Numbered from the stretch's first letter, positions 1 to 6,615 are shown. The stretch: DNA of 8,314 bases from Candidatus Faecivivens stercoravium (GCA_018712425.1 DVHA01000195.1:1-8314); one strand, 5' to 3'. Program-made: numbers and translations. Notes: a model not told the origin generated them from the letters alone.

Positions 1-3
1 ATC

Positions 4-139
4 AGAAGTTTTGGATCAAACCCTTTTTAAAGGGTTTGCGGGAGTGGAGAGGGCAGAGCCCTTTCCCAGGCACTCAGTTACCGTACTTCCGACGCTGACC
101 ACAGCTTTGCCACTGGTAACGAAGCGTGCGCAGCACCCA
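4..139 (+). repeat. Structured ~135-nt repeat, copy 1
   Basis: Begins with agaagttt and ends with cagcaccca. Hairpin 1 is aaacccttt/aaagggttt (18-26 with 29-37). Hairpin 2 is ggagagggc/gccctttcc around an AGA loop (46-54 with 58-66, one G-U pair). Hairpin 3 is gctg-acca-cagc, near 94-105. The last ~60 nt, from cgtacttcc to cagcaccca, are the best conserved part of the family. No open frame or tRNA-like fold is convincing. Confidence 0.8.
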
Positions 140-172
140 AATAATACTAAAAAAGACTTTTTCGACAAACTG

Positions 173-204
173 AAAGGCGCTGGGAAAATTCCCGGCGCCT
201 TTTA
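173..204 (+). terminator. Terminator-like hairpin at the palindrome centre
   Basis: A 13-bp stem with one G-T pair (aaaggcgctggga 173-185 with tcccggcgccttt 190-202) and a 4-nt loop is followed by a short T run. It resembles an intrinsic terminator on the plus strand, probably for a gene upstream of the window. It also forms the apex of the long palindrome, so it may instead belong to the repeat structure. Confidence 0.6.
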
Positions 205-236
205 ACTTGTCGAAAAAGTCTTTTTTGAGTTTTTTT

Positions 237-369
237 TGGGTGCTGCGCACGCTTCGTTATCAGTGGCAAAACTGTGGACAGCTTCGGAAGTACGGCAGGT
301 GAGCGCTTGGGAAAGGGCTCTGCCCTCTCCACTCCCGCGATTTTTTGAAAAAAATCGAGTAAAACTTTT
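237..369 (-). repeat. Structured ~135-nt repeat, copy 2 (inverted)
   Basis: Read on the minus strand from 369 to 237, this matches copies 1 and 3. Hairpin 2 (310-318 with 322-330) is nearly that of copy 1. Hairpin 1 (338-346 with 349-357) has a quite different sequence, cgatttttt/aaaaaatcg, but the same place, length and stem. Hairpin 3 keeps its fold through a G-T pair (aagctg/cagttt). The conserved end reads cagcaccca at 245-237. Confidence 0.8.
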
Positions 370-449
370 CATTCTGCGCACGTTTCTTCGTCACTGTAAC
401 GCCAGCGCCGGTTCTTACGTTTCCGCCCAACTTGTTTTTCGACAGTCAG

Positions 450-488
450 AAAGGCGCTGGGAACCGTTTTCCCGGCGCCTTTTTCTTT
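450..488 (+). terminator. Intrinsic terminator hairpin, second copy
   Basis: A 14-bp stem with one G-T pair (450-463 with 469-482), a 5-nt loop and a T-rich tail make this a good rho-independent terminator in the plus direction. The hairpin and its upstream flank (tttttcgaca at 435-444) repeat the segment at 158-203 almost exactly, so this block has been duplicated around repeat copy 2. It would insulate purB from transcription entering from upstream. Confidence 0.65.
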
Positions 489-558
489 GGCACCCCGCTG
501 TACGGCAGTACCGTCCCGCCTGTTTTTGATTTCCTGTCACTTTTTTAACATTTGAGAA

Positions 559-587
559 TTGCATTGCCCTGTAAAATATGATAAAAT
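559..587 (+). promoter_or_regulatory. Probable sigma-A promoter of the purB operon
   Basis: TTGCAT (559-564) and TAAAAT (582-587) are separated by 17 nt, in an AT-rich patch just after a terminator and about 50 nt before the purB start codon. An alternative pairing is TTGAGA (552-557) with TATGAT (577-582) at 19 nt. I see no clear Rex-type inverted repeat (TTGTTAA/TTAACAA-like) over it, only a lone half-site-like ttaaca at 545-550. Confidence 0.6.
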
Positions 588-635
588 AGTAAAAAACATC
601 TGTCCTCATCGGACCGCAGAGAAAGGAACGCCTAT

Positions 636-2066
636 ATGCGCAATAATTACGAATCCCCCTTCAGCGCCCGCTACGCTTCGAAGGAAATGCAGTACATCTT
701 CTCCCAGGACAAGAAGTTTAAAACCTGGCGGCTTTTGTGGATTGCCCTCGCGAAAGCCGAGATGAAGCTGGGCCTCCCGATCACTGAAGAACAGATCGAC
801 GAACTCGTCGCCCATAAGGACGACATCAACTATGAGGAAGCGGAGGCCAGAGAAAAACTCGTCCGCCACGACGTCATGAGCCATGTTTACGCCTACGGCC
901 TCCAGTGCCCGAAGGCAAAGGGCATCATCCACCTGGGCGCTACCTCCTGCTATGTCGGCGACAACACCGACATCATCATCATGCGGGACGCCCTCCAGCT
1001 GATCCGCAAAAAGGTCATCAATGTCCTTGCAAACCTCGCCGCTTTCGCCGAAAAGTATAAGGATATGCCCTGCCTCGCCTACACCCACCTCCAGCCGGCC
1101 CAGCTGACCACCGTCGGCAAGCGGGCGACCCTGTGGATGAACGAGCTCTACTACGACCTCGAAGAGATCGACTACCGGATTGCCCACCTAAAGCTCCTCG
1201 GCTCCAAGGGCACCACCGGCACCCAGGCCTCCTTCATGGAGCTCTTTAACGGCGACACCGACAAGATTAAAAAGATGGAACAGTATATCTGCGAAGAGAT
1301 GGGCTTTGACGGGGTTGTGCCGGTTTCCGGGCAGACCTACTCCCGCAAGATCGACTCGATGGTCTTAAATACCCTCGGCGGCATCGCCCAGTCGGCCTCC
1401 AAATTCGCGACCGACCTGCGGCTGCTGCAAAACTTTAAGGAGATGGAAGAGCCCTTTGAAAAGAACCAGATCGGCTCCTCGGCGATGCCCTACAAGCGCA
1501 ACCCGATGCGGAGCGAACGGATCTGCTCGCTGGCCCGCTATGTCCTCTCGGATACCTTAAACCCCGCCTTCACCTCGGCTACCCAGTGGTTTGAGCGGAC
1601 GCTGGACGACTCGGCCAACAAGCGGATCGCCGTCGCCGAAGGCTTCCTCGCCACCGACGGCATCCTCGACATCATGCTCAACGTCACCGCCGACCTGGTC
1701 GTCTACCCGAAGGTCATCGCGGCACGGGTCATGAAGGAGCTGCCCTTCATGGCGACCGAAAACATCATGATGCAGGCGGTCAAAAAGGGCGGCGACCGGC
1801 AGGAGCTGCATGAAAAGCTCCGCGTCCACTCCCAGGCGGCGGCGCGCGTCGTCAAGGAAGAGGGCGGCGAAAACGACCTGGTCGACCGGGTCGCGGCCGA
1901 CCCTGCGTTCGGCCTGACCCGTGAGGAAATCCTCGCCGAAATGGACCCGAAGGCCTTTACCGGCCGGGCCCCCCAGCAGGTGGAAGAGTTCCTCGCCGAA
2001 TACATCCAGCCGGTGCTGGACGGGAATAAAGAGATCCTCGGCGAAAAGGTCGAACTGAAGGTGTAA
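636..2066 (+). CDS. purB: Adenylosuccinate lyase
   Basis: PurB, 476 residues, cytosolic, catalyses two steps of purine synthesis: SAICAR to AICAR and adenylosuccinate to AMP, each releasing fumarate. It belongs to the fumarase/aspartase superfamily. The signature loop SSAMPYKRNP is at residues 281-290 and carries the mobile serine proposed as catalytic base. Other conserved blocks are RHDVMSH near 77-83, GATSCYVGDNTD at 101-112, THLQPAQLTT at 150-159 with the expected active-site histidine H151, and GTTGTQASF at 192-200. From recall, the sequence follows animal ADSL closely over most of its length (for example QWFERTLDDSAN and LPFMATENI), so it is the longer eukaryote-like type rather than the ~430-residue Bacillus type. 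The ATG has gaaagga 8 nt upstream. It is the first gene after the 559-587 promoter and probably heads the operon. Confidence 0.97.
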   Translation: MRNNYESPFSARYASKEMQYIFSQDKKFKTWRLLWIALAKAEMKLGLPITEEQIDELVAHKDDINYEEAEAREKLVRHDVMSHVYAYGLQCPKAKGIIHLGATSCYVGDNTDIIIMRDALQLIRKKVINVLANLAAFAEKYKDMPCLAYTHLQPAQLTTVGKRATLWMNELYYDLEEIDYRIAHLKLLGSKGTTGTQASFMELFNGDTDKIKKMEQYICEEMGFDGVVPVSGQTYSRKIDSMVLNTLGGIAQSASKFATDLRLLQNFKEMEEPFEKNQIGSSAMPYKRNPMRSERICSLARYVLSDTLNPAFTSATQWFERTLDDSANKRIAVAEGFLATDGILDIMLNVTADLVVYPKVIAARVMKELPFMATENIMMQAVKKGGDRQELHEKLRVHSQAAARVVKEEGGENDLVDRVAADPAFGLTREEILAEMDPKAFTGRAPQQVEEFLAEYIQPVLDGNKEILGEKVELKV

Positions 2067-2075
2067 AAACGCCCC

Positions 2076-2104
2076 GCCGCGCCTGCGTGGAAAGCGGGCG
2101 CGGC
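2076..2104 (+). other. Strong intercistronic hairpin between purB and the hydratase gene
   Basis: An 11-bp GC-rich stem (2076-2086 with 2094-2104, one T-G pair) with a 7-nt loop starts 10 nt after the purB stop codon. No T run follows, so it is unlikely to be an efficient intrinsic terminator. It could protect the purB message end or mark a processing point, or act as a weak attenuator that lowers downstream expression. Confidence 0.55.
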
Positions 2105-2153
2105 CTATCCATTGCAAACAACGGACCCAGCCGTCAGACGGGCGGCGGAAAGC

Positions 2154-2160
2154 GGAGGTG
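2154..2160 (+). promoter_or_regulatory. Ribosome binding site fixing the hydratase start
   Basis: GGAGGTG lies 5 nt before the ATG at 2166. It selects this start over the in-frame TTG at 2112, which has no Shine-Dalgarno sequence and would add residues unlike the family's N-terminus. Confidence 0.8.
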
Positions 2161-2165
2161 TTTCT

Positions 2166-4436
2166 ATGATCAAACTGACTGAAACCGGCGTTTACCTGTT
2201 AAACGGCGAAACCATTGCCCCTGCGGCGGAATACGAAGGCTCCCCCGAAGAGGGCCGGGAGCAGACGATCGCCTATCAGATTATGCGGGCCCATGACAAG
2301 GGCGACGGGCGGGGCCGGATGCGGATCAAGTTCGACGCGCTGATGTCCCACGACATCACCTATGTCGGCATCATCCAGACCGCCAGGGCCAGTGGCCTCA
2401 AAGAATTCCCGGTCCCCTACGCCCTGACCAACTGCCACAACTCCCTCTGCGCCGTCGGCGGCACCATCAACGAGGATGACCACTCCTTCGGCCTTTCCGC
2501 CGCCCGCAAATACGGCGGCATCTACGTCCCGGCCCACCAGTCGGTCATCCACCAGTTCGCTCGGGAGGAGATGGCGGCCTGCGGCAACATGATCCTCGGC
2601 TCCGATTCCCACACCCGTTACGGCGCTATCGGCAATATGGGCGTCGGCGAGGGCGGGCCGGAACTGGTCAAGCAGCTGCTCCAAAACACCTACGACATCG
2701 ACCCGCCGGAAGTGGTGCTGGTCTATTTATCCGGCGCTCCCCGCCACGGCGTCGGCCCCCACGACGTCGCCATCGCCCTCTGCGGCGCTGTCTTTAAACA
2801 GGGGTTTGTCACCAACCGGATCCTCGAGTTTGCAGGCCCGGGGCTGAAAAGCCTGTCGGCCGATTTCCGGCTGGGCATCGACGTCATGACGACCGAGACC
2901 GCCTGCCTCTCCTCCATCTGGGAAACCGACGACACCATCCGCGAATATTACGAAATCCACGGCCACGGGAACCGCTATAAACAGCTCCGTCCCGGCCCCG
3001 CCGCCTACTACGACCGGCTGATCGAGATTGACCTCTCGACTATCGAGCCGATGATCGCCCTCCCCTTCCACCCCTCCAACGCCTACACCATCCGGGAGCT
3101 GAACGAAAACCCCTATGAAATCCTCCACGCAGTCGAGGAAGAGGCGAAAAAAACCTTCGGGGACAAGGTGGCGCTGCATCTGACCGACAAGATTATCCCG
3201 GTTAAGAAAAAATATGCCATCCAGGTCGATCAGGGTGTCATCGCCGGGTGCGCCGGCGGCCTCTACGAAAACCTCGTCGAAGCTTCGGCCATCCTCCACG
3301 ACCATTCGACCGGCAACGGCTACTTCTCCTTAAACGTCTACCCGGCCTCCGTCCCGGTCAGCATGGCCATCACCAAAAACGGCGTCGCCGCCGACCTGCT
3401 GGAATCGGGCGCCATCCTCAAAACCGCCTTCTGCGGGCCCTGCTTCGGCGCGGGGGACGTCCCGGCCAATGGCGGCTTCTCGATCCGCCACACCACCCGC
3501 AATTTCCCCAACCGCGAGGGCTCCAAGCCCGGCCAGGGGCAGCTTTCGGCCGTCGCCCTGATGGACGCCCGGTCGATCGCCGCGACGGCGGCAAACGGCG
3601 GCATCCTGACCAGCGCCGCCGACATCGACTACACCGTCCCGAACCTCAAGTACAAGTACGACGGGGACATCTATAAAAAGCGCTGTTACTACGGCTTCGG
3701 TAAGCCCCAGCCGGAAGAGGAACTGCGGATGGGCCCGAACATCACCGACTGGCCGAAGTTTGACCCGCTGCAAAAGAACCTGCTGGTGCGGCTCGCCGCC
3801 GTTATCCGCGACCCGGTTACGACGACCGACGAGCTGATCCCCTCGGGCGAGACCTCTTCCTACCGCAGCAACCCGCTGAAACTTTCGGAATTCGCCCTCT
3901 CCCGCCGGGTGCCGGAATATGTCGGCCGCTCGAAGGCGGTGCAGGCGGAAGCGGCAGAAGTCAAGACGGGCAAACATCCGGAAGACCTCGTCCGGGTGAT
4001 GGGCTCCCTCGGGCTCCCGGAATCGACCCTCGACGAGTGCTCAATCGGCTCGGCTATCTTCGCCTGCCGGCCGGGCGACGGCTCCGCCCGGGAACAGGCC
4101 GCCTCCTGCCAGCGGGTGCTGGGCGGCGGGGCGAACATCGCCTACAGCTACGCCACCAAACGCTACCGCTCCAACTGCATCAACTGGGGCATCCTCCCCT
4201 TTACGGTCGACCAGCTGGAGACCTTCCCCTTTGACCCGGACGACACCCTCTTTGTCCCGAACATCCGCGAGGCGGTCGAAACCGGCGCCCAGACGGTCAC
4301 CGGGCATATGGTCCGCACCGACGGGACGGTCGCCCCGATCACCCTCCACCTGCCGGATATGACGGCGGATGAACGGCAGATCATCCTCGAGGGATGCCTG
4401 ATGAACTACTACGCCGCCGGATACGGAAAAGACTGA
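2166..4436 (+). CDS. Aconitase-superfamily hydratase (YbhJ-like), probable aconitate hydratase
   Basis: A 756-residue iron-sulfur hydro-lyase. By context it interconverts citrate and isocitrate for the next gene, icd. GSDSHT is at 145-150 (the aconitase DSHT block). The three expected [4Fe-4S] ligands are C362 in GCAGG and C423 and C426 in FCGPCFGAGD, and RNFPNREG at 445-452 corresponds to the family RNFxGR region. The domain-4 swivel region near 650-680 reads SYATKRYRSNCINWGILPF instead of the classic GSSRE motif. This matches what I recall of the E. coli YbhJ / putative hydratase subgroup rather than AcnA, AcnB or LeuC. The length suits a single-chain aconitase. It lies 99 nt after purB with no obvious promoter of its own. 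Substrate is inferred from the icd neighbour; another 2- or 3-hydroxy acid remains possible. Confidence 0.85.
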   Translation: MIKLTETGVYLLNGETIAPAAEYEGSPEEGREQTIAYQIMRAHDKGDGRGRMRIKFDALMSHDITYVGIIQTARASGLKEFPVPYALTNCHNSLCAVGGTINEDDHSFGLSAARKYGGIYVPAHQSVIHQFAREEMAACGNMILGSDSHTRYGAIGNMGVGEGGPELVKQLLQNTYDIDPPEVVLVYLSGAPRHGVGPHDVAIALCGAVFKQGFVTNRILEFAGPGLKSLSADFRLGIDVMTTETACLSSIWETDDTIREYYEIHGHGNRYKQLRPGPAAYYDRLIEIDLSTIEPMIALPFHPSNAYTIRELNENPYEILHAVEEEAKKTFGDKVALHLTDKIIPVKKKYAIQVDQGVIAGCAGGLYENLVEASAILHDHSTGNGYFSLNVYPASVPVSMAITKNGVAADLLESGAILKTAFCGPCFGAGDVPANGGFSIRHTTRNFPNREGSKPGQGQLSAVALMDARSIAATAANGGILTSAADIDYTVPNLKYKYDGDIYKKRCYYGFGKPQPEEELRMGPNITDWPKFDPLQKNLLVRLAAVIRDPVTTTDELIPSGETSSYRSNPLKLSEFALSRRVPEYVGRSKAVQAEAAEVKTGKHPEDLVRVMGSLGLPESTLDECSIGSAIFACRPGDGSAREQAASCQRVLGGGANIAYSYATKRYRSNCINWGILPFTVDQLETFPFDPDDTLFVPNIREAVETGAQTVTGHMVRTDGTVAPITLHLPDMTADERQIILEGCLMNYYAAGYGKD

Positions 4437-4491
4437 TTTCTACGTACGAATCGGCGCTGATGCCAATGTCACAAAGAAACGGGCGGCAAAT

Positions 4492-4627
4492 AGAAGTTTA
4501 GGGTCCAGCCCTTTTTAAAGGGCTGGCGAGAATCCAAGGAGCAGAGCTCCTTGGCAGGCACCAACTTGACGTACTTCCGAAGCTGACCACAGCTTTGCCA
4601 CTGATAACGAAGCGTGCGCAGCACCCA
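4492..4627 (+). repeat. Structured ~135-nt repeat, copy 3, in the icd leader
   Basis: Runs from agaagttt to cagcaccca and fills most of the 221-nt gap between the hydratase gene and icd. Hairpin 1 is a perfect inverted repeat, ccagcccttt/aaagggctgg (4505-4514 with 4517-4526). Hairpin 2 is a perfect 9-bp stem, ccaaggagc/gctccttgg, around AGA (4534-4542 with 4546-4554). Hairpin 3 is aagctg-acca-cagctt (4580-4595). Stem bases of hairpins 1 and 2 differ from copies 1 and 2, but pairing is kept. None of the hairpins has a T run, so they do not look like terminators. TTGACG at 4566-4571 resembles a -35 box but has no -10 at suitable spacing and is not conserved in the other copies. Confidence 0.82.
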
Positions 4628-4657
4628 AAAAATGATGAAAAGAAGGGATTGATTACC

Positions 4658-5887
4658 ATGGCCAAAATTCGCATGAAAACCCCGCTGGTCGAGATGGACG
4701 GAGACGAGATGACCCGGGTCATCTGGCAGATGATCAAAGACCGGCTGATCCTCCCCTTTGTCGACCTGAAGACCGAATACTACGACCTCGGCCTCGCCCA
4801 CCGGGACGAGACCGGCGACCAGGTGACGGTCGATTCGGCGGTCGCCACCAAAAAGTACGGCGTCGCGGTCAAATGCGCCACCATCACCCCCAACGCCGCC
4901 CGGATGGAGGAGTACCACCTCCACGAGATGTGGAAGTCCCCCAACGCCACCATCCGCGCGATGCTGGACGGCACCGTCTTCCGGGCGCCGATCATGGTCA
5001 AGGGACTCGTCCCCTACATCCCAACCTGGAAAAAGCCGATCACCATCGCCCGCCATGCCTACGGCGACATCTATAAAAACGTCGAGCTGCCGGTCCCCGA
5101 GGGGGCGAAGGCTGAACTGGTGGTGACGGCCGCCGACGGCACCGAAACCCGGGCCACCATCCACGATTTTGCCGGTTCCGCCGGCATCATCCAGGGCATC
5201 CACAACACCGACAAGTCGATTGCCTCCTTCGCCCGGGCCTGCTTCAACTACGGCCTCAGCACCGGGCAGGACGTCTGGTTCGCCACCAAGGACACCATCA
5301 GCAAAACCTATGACCACCATTTCAAGGACATCTTCGCCGAGATCTACGAGATCGAATACAAAGAGCGGTTTGAAAAGGCCGGCATCACCTACTTCTACAC
5401 CCTCATCGACGACGCGGTCGCCCGGGTCGTCCGGTCGGAGGGCGGGTACATCTGGGCCTGCAAAAACTACGACGGCGACGTCATGTCCGATATGGTCGCG
5501 ACCGCCTACGGGTCGCTGGCGATGATGACTTCGGTGCTGGTCTCCCCCGACGGGGTATTTGAATATGAGGCCGCCCACGGCACCGTCCAGCGCCACTACT
5601 ATAAGCACTTAAAGGGCGAACCCACCTCCACCAACTCGGTGGCGACCATCTTCGCCTGGTCGGGGGCGCTGCGCAAGCGGGGCGAGCTGGACCACCTGCC
5701 GAAGCTGATGAAGTTCGCCGACCAGCTGGAAAAGGCGACCATCGAAACGATCGAAGAAGGCATCATGACCGGCGACCTCTACATCTCTTCCCAGCTGGAG
5801 CACAAGGTCAAGGTCGGCACCGAAGAGTTCCTCAAAATCGTCGGGAACCGGCTCGCGGCAAACGTCGGGGTCATCGGAGGAGAGTGA
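4658..5887 (+). CDS. icd: NADP-dependent isocitrate dehydrogenase, eukaryote-type homodimer
   Basis: A 409-residue enzyme converting isocitrate and NADP+ to 2-oxoglutarate, CO2 and NADPH in the cytosol, feeding glutamate synthesis. The sequence follows type II isocitrate dehydrogenase (human IDH1/2-like), not the E. coli type. Substrate-binding residues align without gaps to human IDH1: T77 (CATITP), S94, N96 and R100 (WKSPNATIR), R109 (GTVFR) and R132 (RHAYGD), with Y139 close by. K211 (ATKDT) and metal-binding aspartates D251, D274 and D278 are present. GTVQRHY at 308-314 supplies the Arg-His pair (R312, H313) that binds the NADP 2'-phosphate. The ATG at 4658 has gaaggga about 9 nt upstream; an earlier in-frame TTG at 4595 would translate the repeat and is rejected. 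rex follows after 6 nt. Confidence 0.96.
   Translation: MAKIRMKTPLVEMDGDEMTRVIWQMIKDRLILPFVDLKTEYYDLGLAHRDETGDQVTVDSAVATKKYGVAVKCATITPNAARMEEYHLHEMWKSPNATIRAMLDGTVFRAPIMVKGLVPYIPTWKKPITIARHAYGDIYKNVELPVPEGAKAELVVTAADGTETRATIHDFAGSAGIIQGIHNTDKSIASFARACFNYGLSTGQDVWFATKDTISKTYDHHFKDIFAEIYEIEYKERFEKAGITYFYTLIDDAVARVVRSEGGYIWACKNYDGDVMSDMVATAYGSLAMMTSVLVSPDGVFEYEAAHGTVQRHYYKHLKGEPTSTNSVATIFAWSGALRKRGELDHLPKLMKFADQLEKATIETIEEGIMTGDLYISSQLEHKVKVGTEEFLKIVGNRLAANVGVIGGE
5876..5884 (+). promoter_or_regulatory. Ribosome binding site of rex inside the icd 3' end
   Basis: GGAGGAGAG overlaps the last codons of icd and lies 9 nt before the rex ATG at 5894. Ribosomes ending icd translation would uncover or occupy this site, which suggests translational coupling. 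ATG at 5887 and GTG at 5884 are closer to the site but open a different, short frame. Confidence 0.7.
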
Positions 5888-5893
5888 TGCCCT

Positions 5894-6553
5894 ATGGCGA
5901 AAGGGACCGTTTCCGCCTCGGTCATCCGCCGCCTCCCCCGCTACCACCGGTTCTTGCGGGAACTGGCCGACAGCGGGGTGGTGCGGATCTCCTCGGGGGA
6001 CCTCGCCGCCAAAATGGGGCTGACCGCCTCCCAGATCCGGCAGGACTTAAACTGCTTCGGCGGCTTCGGCCAGCAGGGGTACGGCTACAACGTCCAGTCG
6101 CTCTATGAAGAGATCGGCAAGATATTGGGGCTCGGCACCCACCGGCGGGCGATCCTGATCGGCGCCGGCAACCTCGGCCGGGCCATCGCCCAGCATATGG
6201 ACTTCCTCTCCCGGGGGTTTGAGCTGTCGGCCATCTTCGACTTAAAACCCGACCTCATCGGGCGGCAGATCGCCGGGGTGACCATCCAGAACGTCACCGC
6301 TCTCTACGACTTCTGCAAACGGGTCCGCCCGACGGTGGCGATCCTCTGTATCCCGAAGGAGGCGGCGATCAAACTCTCCCGGGACCTCATCAGCCTCGGC
6401 ATCAAGGGCTTCTGGAACTTCTCCCACTATGATCTGACGCTGGACTACGAAGGGATTGTTGTCGAAAACGTCCATCTGGGCGATTCGCTCTCAATCCTCT
6501 GCTACCGGCTGCATGAGATGGAGCAGGGGGAACCCGGAACGGCCAAAACCTGA
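5894..6553 (+). CDS. rex: Redox-sensing transcriptional repressor Rex
   Basis: A 219-residue cytosolic repressor that binds DNA when NADH/NAD+ is low and releases it when NADH binds, controlling fermentation and energy genes in Gram-positive bacteria. The N-terminal winged helix (about 1-80) contains the typical recognition segment TASQIRQDLNCFGGFGQQGYGYNV (residues 44-67, allowing the family's usual variation). The Rossmann domain follows, with GAGNLG at 90-95 and an acidic residue, D116, at the end of the second strand for NAD(H). Further family blocks are IPKEAA near 153-158, FWNFSHYDL near 173-181 and VENVHLGDSLS near 190-200, leading to the C-terminal swapped helix. Length is normal for Rex. 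It is coupled to icd and ends 12 nt before a terminator stem, so it is the last gene of the operon. Co-transcription with an NADPH-forming enzyme is a notable context. Confidence 0.95.
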   Translation: MAKGTVSASVIRRLPRYHRFLRELADSGVVRISSGDLAAKMGLTASQIRQDLNCFGGFGQQGYGYNVQSLYEEIGKILGLGTHRRAILIGAGNLGRAIAQHMDFLSRGFELSAIFDLKPDLIGRQIAGVTIQNVTALYDFCKRVRPTVAILCIPKEAAIKLSRDLISLGIKGFWNFSHYDLTLDYEGIVVENVHLGDSLSILCYRLHEMEQGEPGTAKT

Positions 6554-6565
6554 TGTTTGATAGCA

Positions 6566-6615
6566 AAACCCGCCCGCGGAAACCTGGGGCTTCCACGGGC
6601 GGGTTTCGTATTTTT
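6566..6615 (+). terminator. Intrinsic terminator after rex
   Basis: An 11-bp perfect stem (aaacccgcccg 6566-6576 with cgggcgggttt 6596-6606) with a further inner ggaa/ttcc pairing is followed by cgtattttt. It marks the end of the purB-hydratase-icd-rex unit. The stem also reads well on the minus strand but lacks a long T run there. Confidence 0.9.

Larger units (their letters stand above)
4..369. repeat. Long imperfect palindrome, two inverted repeat copies around a hairpin
   Basis: Positions 4-168 are largely the reverse complement of 207-369. The inner parts match perfectly (149-168 against 207-226), and the centre (173-202) is itself a hairpin, so one strand could fold into a single very long stem. 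Each outer arm is a copy of the same ~135-nt repeat found again at 4492-4627. The arms differ at scattered positions, and most strongly in the outermost small hairpin, where both sides of the stem changed together. The arrangement could come from two independent insertions or from one inverted duplication. Function is unknown. Confidence 0.85.
1..635. other. Gene-free intergenic region rich in repeats
   Basis: No convincing gene is seen on either strand over about 630 nt. The stretch holds two inverted copies of a structured repeat (4-139 and 237-369), two similar terminator-like hairpins (173-203 and 450-484), an AT-rich segment, and the purB promoter and ribosome binding site. Short open frames exist here, but they lie inside the palindrome, have no ribosome binding site, and read similarly from both arms because the DNA is inverted-repeated. 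Any upstream gene lies outside the window. Confidence 0.8.

Noticed and set aside
11..529. Short open frames in the upstream palindrome
   Set aside because: Both arms give similar peptides (for example VERAEPFP) only because the DNA is inverted-repeated. There are no ribosome binding sites, and they cross the terminator hairpins.
530..635. Rex operator over the purB promoter
   Set aside because: Only a single ttaaca half-site-like stretch is present, without its inverted partner at the right distance.
1..640. CRISPR array or purine riboswitch upstream of purB
   Set aside because: There are no regularly spaced direct repeats. The leader from the predicted transcription start to the purB ATG is only about 40 nt, too short for a purine aptamer, and the expected conserved core was not seen.
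2112..2165. Upstream TTG start extending the hydratase by 18 residues
   Set aside because: The GGAGGTG at 2154-2160 lies inside this extension and is correctly placed for the ATG at 2166.
4566..4594. Promoter for icd inside repeat copy 3
   Set aside because: TTGACG has no plausible -10 element 16-18 nt downstream, and the hexamer is not kept in the other two copies.
4595..4657. Upstream TTG start extending icd by 21 residues
   Set aside because: It would translate repeat sequence, lacks a Shine-Dalgarno site, and the family N-terminus fits the ATG at 4658.
4469..5608. A 379-codon open frame on the minus strand opposite icd
   Set aside because: It lies antisense to a clear isocitrate dehydrogenase and is rich in Gly, Val and Asp, as expected from reading C-ending codons backwards. 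No ribosome binding site or known domain was seen. Similar antisense frames opposite purB and the hydratase gene were dropped for the same reason.
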